This document shows positions 56,095 to 64,000 of a stretch of 64,000 bases of DNA, one piece after another. This DNA comes from Cordylochernes scorpioides (taxonomy: Eukaryota; Arthropoda; Arachnida; Pseudoscorpiones; Chernetidae). A program made the translations under genes and the position numbers. The first letter of the stretch is position 1, and each line of letters opens with the position of its first letter. The notes beneath the pieces were generated by a model. It saw only the letters and a program-made list of their open reading frames with translations, ran no database searches and had not been told where the DNA came from. The DNA is taken from the NCBI GenBank assembly GCA_030710605.1, contig CP092865.1, positions 139,833,505 through 139,897,504 of the forward strand, read 5' to 3'.

Positions 56095-57027
56095 ATGGAA
56101 TTTAATCAGGATCCCATAGGCGTAAAGTCGGACGGCCCGACGGAAACAACGGAAAGAAGGCAAGAAGTAAGAGAGAACGAACAGGCAGGGGAAAGGCAGG
56201 AAGTGACCGGCCGAGAGACAACTGCGCCCCTAGCGGACGCCGTCAACCAGCTATCGGCGCTCCTGACCCGAGTAAAAATTTCTGATGGAGCGGAGGCGGC
56301 AATCCCGCCTTTCGATGGCACATACAACGCGACACAGTTTTTCCAAGCATTCGACCGAAAAATGGAAGACGCATCCATGGGAGAACAAGAAAAATTACTC
56401 CGCCTGCCAAACTATCTGGCGCGACAACCCCTGGAGCTCTTCAGGAAACTTCGGATGGCCGACCGGAGCTACTTCCAGGTGAGGCAAATCCTCCTAGATC
56501 TCTATCCTGAGTCAAGCGAAGCGTCCTTTGCGAAATATTTCGCCATGAAGCTTACTGGGCAAGCCAACCTAGAGACCTACTACCGGGAGAAAACCGCCAT
56601 GGGATTGCAACTAGGACTTCCACAGGAGGTGATCCTCGAGACGCTGACAGAAGGACTGCCATTCAACGACCAGCGCCTAGTCCGCGTAGTACCTCCCGAG
56701 AACCTAGGAGAATGGTTCCGACTGGTACAGCGGATCCACGGGCCCAGTGTACCGGCAACGCGATCCAGAGAAGATCAACCACCCACAATGTCGGGTCCGT
56801 ATCACAGCACACCCCGACGCCCAGGTGCATGGAATGCACCTCTTCCGCCGTCCAACTGCAAGTTCTGCGGCGCGAGGCACTGGCACAGCGAATGCCGACA
56901 TCGACCAGTCCCGACGACCCACGAAAAAGTGCGGACGGTGCAAACAGTCCCAAAACAACCAGCCCCGATTCCACAACAACCAAGTCAAGCCAGGGACACC
57001 CCAGCCGAGCAGCCCTTTCGAGACTGA
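56095..57027 (+). CDS. gag: Gypsy Gag
   Basis: 310 residues from the first ATG after the primer site. An in-frame ATG in the LTR (55,978) would add 39 residues but reads through the primer site, so I prefer 56,095. Residues about 1-60 are charged and probably disordered. The middle (FDGTYNATQFFQAFDRKMED to about residue 210) has the capsid-like helical pattern of Ty3/Gypsy Gag, including LRLPNYL, FRKLR and LETYYREK. A zinc knuckle CKFCGARHWHSEC (C-x2-C-x3-H-x4-C, one residue tighter than the norm) follows, then a Pro/Gln-rich tail. Gag forms the particle that packages the RNA. The frame is intact. Pol overlaps it in the +1 frame. Confidence 0.9.
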   Translation: MEFNQDPIGVKSDGPTETTERRQEVRENEQAGERQEVTGRETTAPLADAVNQLSALLTRVKISDGAEAAIPPFDGTYNATQFFQAFDRKMEDASMGEQEKLLRLPNYLARQPLELFRKLRMADRSYFQVRQILLDLYPESSEASFAKYFAMKLTGQANLETYYREKTAMGLQLGLPQEVILETLTEGLPFNDQRLVRVVPPENLGEWFRLVQRIHGPSVPATRSREDQPPTMSGPYHSTPRRPGAWNAPLPPSNCKFCGARHWHSECRHRPVPTTHEKVRTVQTVPKQPAPIPQQPSQARDTPAEQPFRD

Positions 57028-58315
57028 GGTAGGATCCCTAAACCAACTGACCATCAAACTTTTTCTAGCCCCTAATATATCATGCCCCTTTTTAATTGAT
57101 ACAGGCGCCAGCCTGAATATAGTGCCATATAATCTTTATCATATGTTAAAAACCCATCTGCCTAATTTAACCCTTGAGGGACATTCACTGGACCTCCAAA
57201 CCCTAAACGGTTTTGCAAAAACCATGGGTAAACTGTCTATCCCACTGACAATAGGACAAATATCCCGAAGAGAGAATTTCCATGTAGTGAATGCCCCGTT
57301 ACCATTTGGAATTCTTAGTATCAATAGCCTTCATAAATTCAGATTAACCATAGATTTTAATAAATGCACTATATTCCAGCTGGGCGCCCCATTGTCTACC
57401 CCACCCTACCATTTTAACAAGGTACCAAATGTATGCACGTACTGGCAGTGTCAGGCGATGTCACAAAGACCTCACCATACAACCAAATCTTCCGCCTATG
57501 ACAACCATTGCGTGCATTCATTGAAAGACACCCCCTTACCTACATGCCCTTTTTTCACTAAGGCCAATTGCCCTTTTTACATGCCCTCAAATAACCAAGT
57601 CACAACGACTTCAACTTGTAAACATGCCCAAAAAGTACCCACACAGCGGGACAACTCGCACACCAAGCACATAGGTGATCACACACCGTCACACAACTAC
57701 CACATGACCAACCCACACAACGAAATCGACACTCACACTAATACACAACAAAACCCTTTGCCACATGCATACTACAACACAACACCTAACACTCGCTATA
57801 CACCGCAGTTCACAACACTTCTACAAAGATACACTCACATTTTCACACAGAACAAATTCAATGTACCATGCTTACGGATTCCACCAGTAAAAATACCCAC
57901 GAATTCCGAGAAAATAATTACCATACGTCCATATCGTGTTCCGATATGTGACCAACAAGAAATCCGTCATCAAATCCAACAAATGCTGGAGAACGGCATC
58001 ATAGAGCAATCTTTTTCACCTTTCTCGAGCCCTGTCACCCTCGTCACTAAGCGCGACAAGACCAAACGGTTTTGTATCGATTACAGAAAGGTGAACGAGC
58101 TAATCAGCTCTGATGTCCATCCCCTCCCGAGAATCGAGGATATCCTAGACCGCCTCGCACAGGCCAAATATTTCTCCACGGCAGACATATCCTCTGCGTA
58201 TTGGCAAGTCCCAATACACCCCGATTCTCGACCACTGTTAGCATTTACCACCCTCGAAGGGTTATACCAACCCACTCGACTACCTTTCGGATTAAAAACC
58301 AGCCCTCAAATTTAG
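56747..58315 (+). pseudogene. pol: Gypsy Pol part 1: protease and reverse transcriptase
   Basis: Open frame +1 to gag, overlapping its last 280 bases. The first codon here is GTG, so Pol should be reached by +1 frameshifting from Gag, not by its own start. Aspartic protease active site DTGA (57,098-57,109) in FLIDTGASLNIVPYN. A poorly conserved His/Thr/Asn-rich linker follows. Reverse transcriptase starts near 57,880, with FCIDYRKVNE and catalytic motif A (ADISSAYWQ, Asp at 58,184), then LPFGLKTSPQ. A TAG at 58,313-58,315 replaces the aromatic residue expected before ERAI. Converting a Phe codon to TAG needs two changes. Confidence 0.88.
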
Positions 58316-59182
58316 GAACGAGCCATAAGTCAGGTCCTACAGAGACACGGACTTGACTGTGTGGCACATTACTTTGATGATTTCATCATTTACTCCAACA
58401 CATTGGAGGAGCATCAAAACCACCTGCGGCAATTTTTCGCCTTTTGCGAAGCGGAGAAACTACAACTTAACTTCGTGAAATGCGAATTTTTTAAGCAATC
58501 CATAGATTTTCTAGGTTACACCATTACAGCTGGTACAATTACACCACTCACACGTAACACCGACATTATCCACGCCATCAAACAACCACACAACCGAAAA
58601 ACACTACAATCCTTTTTAGGCGCTGTGAACGTCTATAACAAATTCATTCCGGAATACGCTCGCTTGCGAGCCCCACTCAATAACCTCCTCAAAAAGGATG
58701 TCGTGTGGAACGGGAATGAAGTTTGTCAAAAGGCGTTCATTGACCTGAAAGGAAACCTCACACAACACCCCATTTTACACCTTTACAAAGAAGGTCTGCC
58801 ATGCCAAGTGTATTGCGATGCATCCACCCTCGGTATAGCAGGCATTCTCAAACAAGTTCACCCTGACGGGAACGTATATCCAGTTCAATATTTCAGTCGA
58901 ACATTGCGCCCACACGAGAAAAACTACTCCATCTCTGAACTTGAGTGCTTAGCAATCGTTGAGAGTGTGGAGAAGTTTCGCATCTATCTTATGGGCAGAA
59001 AATTTACTATATTTTCTGACCATCACGCATTGCAGTGGCTGAAAACCATCAAAAACCCGTCCGGCAGACTGTTTCGATGGAGTTTACGACTATCGAGTTA
59101 CGAATATGAGGTCCGCTACATAAAGGGAAAACTACAATATGAAGCAGATCTCTTGTCCCGTAACCCGTTTTGTGGATTCTAG
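58316..59182 (+). pseudogene. pol: Gypsy Pol part 2: RT core and RNase H
   Basis: Same frame as part 1. The catalytic box YFDD lies at 58,370-58,381, followed by the thumb (LNFVKCEF, FLGYTI, RKTLQSFLGAVNVYNKFI). RNase H follows: QVYCDAS (Asp at 58,817), SELECLAI (Glu), FSDHHALQWL (Asp) and the end ADLLSRNP. A TAG at 59,180-59,182 comes just after RNase H, before the integrase linker. Apart from the two TAGs, the frame from 56,747 to 60,970 is unbroken. Confidence 0.9.
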
Positions 59183-60970
59183 GACGCCACCCTTATCAAG
59201 ACCCACCAACCTCCTCCATCGAAAGAGTCTAGTTTGACCATTGATCATAATGGATTACATACAGTTTCCCGAAAAGGTGTAACCAAGATTATACTTCCAA
59301 AACCACTCATACAACAACTCTTACAAACAGTACACACACAATACAATCACCCCGGTATTTCACAAATGTCACGAATCATCTCCACACAATATTACTGGCA
59401 AGGTATGTCAAAAGATATTAAACAAAAAGTTAAGACCTGCCCCACCTGCCAGTTAACAAAACGGCCATTGGGACCCACTTACGGGGAATTAAGTCAACCT
59501 CCGGAAGCCAAAGAACCCTTTGACCTATTATCCCTTGACACCATAGCAGGATTTGCCAAATATGGCAACACCAAAATATACCTCCATGTGGTAGTCGATC
59601 ATTTTTCGCGCTACGCGTGGACTTTTCCATCTAAATCCACCAGCATCATCACCTACCAACAGGTACTTAAGCGAGTATTACAGGATGGCTCTCCAAAACG
59701 CCTTCTTACGGATAGAGCCCCTGCTTTCACTTCGCCAAAATTTCGTAGTTTCCTACTTAATAGAAATATTCACCCATTACTCACAACCAGCAACAATCCA
59801 CAGGCCAACGGTCTATGTGAACGCCTGAACGCCACCCTCACGGGAAAACTTAGGCTATTGCATCTAGAAAATCCTAAGATCGCATGGACCAAGTTGGTCA
59901 AAAGAGTTACAATTATATATAACAAAACCCCACACTCTACCACAGGTTTTCCACCCATCTACTTAATGTTTGGTAGCCTACCCCCCGAACTCTCTGACCA
60001 TAGTACACCTTACCCAGATATCGACAAAACTAGAAAAATTGCACACACACGCACACAAAACAAGCATTTACAAGACAAAAACATTTATGATCAACGACAC
60101 AAACAACCACATTTTGAAGTAGGTGATCTAGTGTTAGTAAAATTATATCACCACCCAAATACAGGGAAACTTGCGCCATATTTCACAGGACCTCACACAA
60201 TATTAGAAATTATTTCACCAAATGTGGTCCGCATAGATCGACCAAATCAACCACTTCAAAGAGACACTGACACAATCCACGTCAACAAACTTAAGCTGTA
60301 TACAGAAAAAATCCGTTATATATCACCACCCGCCGTTAGCACATATCATATAAAGCACAACCCCAATTACACGTTCCCTTTCAAACATTTAACACCCGAA
60401 TTATTCCCAACAGAGTCATTAAGGTTCAAACCCACCAGCAGCGAACCTTTCAGGCATTTAGACCCTGCCATTTTTGCAACAAGACGATTTGCATCACTCT
60501 TCCCCGATGTTAAAAACTGCAAACCTGACAACCAGCTCAATCATATCACACCACTCCCTAAAGATATCAAACAGGAGAACTGCGAACCTACCAATCATTC
60601 AAATTCTACAATTAATAAGGTTCAAGCAAATATTTCAGAGTCCCCAGTTACAAAAATATGGACGAACATGGGGCAATACCCTATTTTTCATCTGATTTTC
60701 ATCCTTTGTTTGTTAGTTCTACCATACAAATGTATCCCAATTTTATTCCTTAATTATTTATTTATCTATACCATGTCCGCTCATAAAATTTTCGAACTAC
60801 AAGAGGCAGTTTTTAATTTTGGACAAGCAGTTTTTCATTGTGGACAAGCAGTTTTTCATTGTGGACAAGCAGTTCTTCATTGTGGACAAACATTTATAAA
60901 ACTTCTCATAATTTTAGGAACCATCTTTGCAGAAAATCTAAATAAACTCCGAAGAGATAGAAGTAACTGA
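59183..60970 (+). pseudogene. pol: Gypsy Pol part 3: integrase with hydrophobic tail
   Basis: Same frame; counted from 59,234, 578 residues. Zinc-binding H34-x4-H39...C69-x2-C72. Catalytic triad D102, D160, E196, with 35 residues between the last two (DD35E). GPY/F module (KLAPYFTGPHTI, about 310-345). Integrase inserts the DNA copy into the host. The last 210 residues are unusual: two similar segments (PFKHLTPELFPTESLRF and PFRHLDPAIFATRRFASLF), a long hydrophobic stretch (about 484-513, FHLIFILCLLVLPYK...), then GQAVFHC repeated three times from a 21-bp DNA repeat (60,818-60,890), a second hydrophobic run (FIKLLIILGTIF) and a basic end. Could be a fused membrane-targeting part or an env-like remnant. 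Confidence 0.88.
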
Positions 60971-62708
60971 AAGATGACCAACCAGTTTCGGAGAAGTCAC
61001 ACTCCAAAAACAAGATCTGAACCGCACCCAAAATAAATTAGACGGCAGGAAGTGAATTTTGAGACACCGCGACAGGAAGTGTAATTCGCGGCGATAAATT
61101 CGGCCTATGCAAACAAAGCGGAGCGCCTCGTCCGATCTCCAATTTCATTCCCTCTCTTTTGCCCGACACACCCCACTTCCGTATCTCTAATTACAATGAG
61201 AAGGTCCCCTATTGAGGTCAACTGGGAACCTCTCTATGCCACCGATTTTGGGATTCCAGTTCGAGTCTACATATCGATTTTTACCATCCAATTCCACATC
61301 CACAAGACAACACATAGAACTCGCTCACACATTTCTTACACAACAGACTTCTAACATTTTTTCACAACACACACAAAGACAAAAAATTACACATAAAGGT
61401 TATATAGATTTCCATGTCTCCTGTACACATAGCATAAACGCACTTGAGGGGTAGAATCACGTTTTCACCTAAGTGTCGCTACAGATGAGACAAAAAATTT
61501 ATAGGGCATGTAGATACAAAAGGGTTCAAACCAATACACCTTATTTTTCATATTAATCATTTTCATTATTTTCTCTCAATTAAAAATGTAAATATTTAAT
61601 CAATTTATCAATTTATTCAACTTATTATCACTTTTTATCATTAATTATCATTTTTTTTCCAATTAGTTTATATTATCATTTTTATTTATCAATTATCATT
61701 CTATTTACCACTTAGCTTATATTGCCATAACTCAATTATCAGCGAAAACTCATTGATTTTCGGTTAAACTAAAAACATTAAATCATCCTTTGTTGTTGAA
61801 ACCTTTTTTTTTCATTTTTCTTTTTTTTCCAAGCACTCAACTTTGATTTCGCTCAACCACTTTTTATTCTTATTTGATTTCAAAATACCTTATGAAATTT
61901 TATTTTTATTTTTATTTTGATTTCTCAAAAGCCCTAATAAAATTCCCTCGGTTTCCATTCCCAATTTCGAGCTAGAATATGGTTAGGCATTTTTCCTTTT
62001 TTTTTCTCACCATGCACCAAGCATTCACTTTGATTTCTTCCAATTTTTATTTTATTTTTATTTTGATTTCTCAAAAGCCCTAATAAAATTCCCTCGGTTT
62101 CCATTCCCAATTTCGAGCTAGAATATGGTTAGGCATTTTTCCTTTTTTTTTTCTCACCATGCACCAAGCATTCACTTTGATTTCTTCCAACTTTTTATTT
62201 TTACTTTGATTTCTCAAAAGACCTTATGAAATTTCCTCGATTTCTTCTCCCAAAATTCGAGCAAAAAATTAGTTAGGCATTTTTCTTTTTTTTTCATCAT
62301 GCAACAAAGCATTTTTTTTTCTCACCATGCAACCAAGCATTCACTTTGATTTCGTCCAACTTTTTATTTTTATATTATTTTTGATTTCTCAAAAGCCCTA
62401 ATAGAACTCCCTCGTTTTTATTTCCAATTTCGAGTAGAAATCAGTTAGGCGCATTTTCTTTTCTTTTTAATCCACTATGTACCATAGCATTCATTTTGAT
62501 TTCTTACAATTAAAAAATTTTTGATTTCTATTAATTATACTCAACCTATATCATCAACACCATTCTATTTTACTTCTTATATCGCCACCAATGCTTGTAT
62601 ATAGCCTCTCAATACCCACAACTAATTTTCCCACAAAATTATTTTTTCCTTTACAGAATTCTCTCAAGCTAACCCCTTCTTGAATTCTTCACATGTAGGG
62701 GGCGCATC
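60971..62708 (+). other. Gypsy 3' non-coding tract with tandem repeats
   Basis: 60,971-61,460 is of mixed composition with one 80-codon frame (61,212-61,454) that I do not recognise; no env signature. From 61,500 it is T-rich. 61,840-62,480 holds three to four copies of a ~155-bp unit (tttgatttctcaaaagccct, cattcccaatttcgagctag, ccatgcaccaagcattcact). A weak polypurine tract (gtaggggg) lies 8 nt before the 3' LTR. Confidence 0.7.
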
Positions 62709-63229
62709 TGTCATAATTTGTATATAATTGTATGCACCTCCGACCCACTATGCATGTACAATGTATGATTTTCAAAGATGTAATAAAGAACAAGGTAACT
62801 GGAGGAAAGAAGTAGCAACCAATAGGAAAACAGGCACGTCCCAGCCTTCGGCCAATGGGAAGGAAGACGACTCGTGGTGTTAAATCGAGAAGTAAGAACA
62901 GTCAGTAGTGATTTGGCTCTCATAGGAACAACACTTACAGTTACGCTTTGGCTCCCAAGGAGGTGACATCGGCTCTGGACCTCTCCCCCTCTGCTCATCC
63001 CGTAGCTAAGTACAATCACCGCCATGTGATCAGATAGGAACAATCAAAACCCGCTCCGCTCTTCTCAAGCTTTCTTCCCTCCAACCCAGTTGCCTTTTAT
63101 TTCCAAACCCCATCACGTGTCCTGATTATTCCTAACTGTATGTTTAAACTTCCACTCAAACGACTGCGTTTCAACCAATCCTCACCATTCAAATCGAACA
63201 ACAAGAAATTCCGCAACGATATTGTCACA
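62709..63229 (+). repeat. Gypsy 3' LTR
   Basis: TGTCATAATTTG ... ATATTGTCACA, 521 bp, five differences from the 5' LTR, all in the first 320 bp. Confidence 0.95.
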
Positions 63230-63253
63230 TATATATTAAGGATTCTATATAAG

Positions 63254-63415
63254 TACAATAGAACCTCCCTGTAAAGAACGTCTAAATGCAGAGCCAAAGT
63301 GTCCTCTTACCAGAGAATTACTTAATAGTAAAAATGGTAATTTTGCAAATAAAATCTGTCCTTTATAGAGAGGTGTCTTCTAGCGCGAGTGTCCTCTTAT
63401 TGAGGTTCTACTGCA
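63254..63415. mobile_element. Pogo-like MITE
   Basis: acaatagaacctccctgtaa to ...ttgaggttctactgca. Same family as 26,739 and 31,683. Confidence 0.75.
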
Positions 63416-63493
63416 ATAGAATTACAAAAGATTTTTTTATCACAGTAAATTTTATTACATGACGCTCACGGAATATATGACAATTATAATATA

Positions 63494-63860
63494 CTAGCCG
63501 AATGACCCGGGCAACGCCCGTGTTTTACCCGATTGAATGTTTTTATTCAAATACTATTTGTTACAATTATAAATTGGCGTCTTAAATAAATGCATATCCT
63601 AATCCTAATCAATCAGTCATAGGCCGCCTCTGTCACGGATGGCCGGCGTCCTCCTATTGGACGGCTACGATCACGTGTCATCGTTGGCGCGTAGGTGACC
63701 TTGAGTGACGTAACCCCCCCCCTGCCGGCGGCGCGCGCCCGTTGGCTGCCGGCGAGCACGTGACCTCCCTGTGCGCGCGCATCCGTGACAGAGGCGGCCG
63801 GCCAATGACTGACTGATCAGGAAAGACTCTCGTGACTATATATATATAATATAATATAAT
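63494..63860 (-). mobile_element. Helitron-type element with GC-rich palindrome
   Basis: 3' end on the minus strand: hairpin (CACGGGCGTTGCCCGGG), spacer and CTAG (63,497-63,494), followed by T. Inside, 63,608-63,648 (atcaatcagtcat, ggccgcctctgtcacggatg) is inverted at 63,780-63,818. Between them lies a GC-rich core with CACGTG twice and a CCAAT box. The 5' edge is not fixed; a (TA)n run begins at 63,838. Confidence 0.55.
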
Positions 63861-63939
63861 ATATGTATGAGTACATTTTGTGTGTGTAGAAATAGGATTA
63901 GTTGACTTTATAAGGTAAACTTATTCATACAGTTTGTAT

Positions 63940-64000
63940 CCCTCGATAGCTCAGTTGGCAGAGCGGAGGACTGTAGATGTTACAATGGTGATCCTTAGGT
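63940..64000 (+). tRNA. tRNA-Tyr (GUA) with intron, 3' end cut off
   Basis: Carries tyrosine to UAC/UAU codons. CCCTCGA acceptor strand (63,940-63,946), U8-A9, D stem GCTC/GAGC with an 8-base loop, anticodon stem GAGGA, loop C-T-G-T-A-G. Anticodon GTA is at 63,973-63,975. After base 37 (63,976) a 14-base intron (atgttacaatggtg, 63,977-63,990) interrupts the loop, the canonical site; A38 and TCCTT resume at 63,991. Introns here are the rule for nuclear tRNA-Tyr. The window ends in the variable loop, so the T arm and 3' acceptor strand are not seen. Internal A box tagctcagttgg is intact. Confidence 0.93.

Larger units (their letters stand above)
55547..63229 (+). mobile_element. Ty3/Gypsy LTR retrotransposon, recent but defective
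   Basis: 7,683 bp with two 521-bp LTRs that differ at five sites (99.0%), so insertion is recent. Order: LTR, candidate primer site, gag, then pol in the +1 frame (protease, reverse transcriptase, RNase H, integrase), an AT-rich tract, LTR. Integrase after RNase H is the Ty3/Gypsy order. Two in-frame TAGs interrupt pol. The bases beside the LTRs (GTAAA left, TATAT right) do not form a target duplication, so the ends may come from recombination between copies. Confidence 0.95.

Noticed and set aside
61212-61454. 80-codon frame between pol and the 3' LTR as an env gene
   Set aside because: Too short, no signal peptide, no membrane anchor, no cleavage or fusion motif.

Overview
This is a stretch of eukaryotic, almost certainly invertebrate animal, repeat-rich chromatin. 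It is AT-rich and holds many classes of animal mobile element: mariner, pogo-like and Tc1-like MITEs, Helitrons, a LINE, Ty3/Gypsy, and a tRNA-derived SINE. The only host gene I can call with confidence is a tRNA-Tyr(GUA) with an anticodon-loop intron, cut by the right edge. No intact host protein gene is visible. I cannot name the species; the LINE tails and MITE ends feel arthropod-like, but that is only an impression.

Layout. 1-1.5 kb: two Helitron-type pieces around a tandemly expanded MITE. 1.8-7.7 kb: an LTR-like copy, then a 4.95 kb LTR element on the minus strand (743/745 bp LTRs, non-coding interior). 8.9-10.0 kb: a dead mariner split by a 100-N gap, then a 1.3 kb minisatellite. 11.7-13.2 kb: MITE, solo LTR (plus strand), LINE tail. 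14.4-18.5 kb: fold-back elements, a Helitron with a minisatellite core, and a SINE. 18.7-22 kb: MITEs and a 180-bp tandem array. 22.44-26.64 kb: a LINE (minus strand) with a perfect 16-bp target duplication, ORF1 and a twice-frameshifted ORF2. 26.6-32 kb: nested MITEs and a tandemly amplified LINE tail. 33.2-33.9 kb: two adjacent unrecognised minus-strand ORFs. 34-41.5 kb: several minisatellites. 42-49 kb: MITEs, LINE tails and a Helitron. 49.35-50.9 kb: a decayed coding region of unknown origin. 52.6-54.9 kb: a 43-bp satellite. 55.55-63.23 kb: a young Ty3/Gypsy element. 63.25-64 kb: pogo-like MITE, Helitron, tRNA-Tyr.

How it fits together. Most of the window is layered insertions: a MITE inside a MITE, a Helitron beside a truncated MITE, an LTR element beside an older copy of its own LTR. 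Two unrelated LTR elements share a 14-nt sequence just inside the 5' LTR, probably a common primer-binding site. The most unusual signals are the LINE, where ORF1 and ORF2 lie in one frame separated by a single UAG in a leaky-stop-like context; the Gypsy Pol, with a hydrophobic, 7-residue-repeat tail behind the integrase; MITE ends that have become tandem arrays at three loci; and the unrecognised decayed coding block at 49.4-50.9 kb. Positions of repeat edges are by eye, usually good to a few bases when a terminus is named and to tens of bases otherwise.
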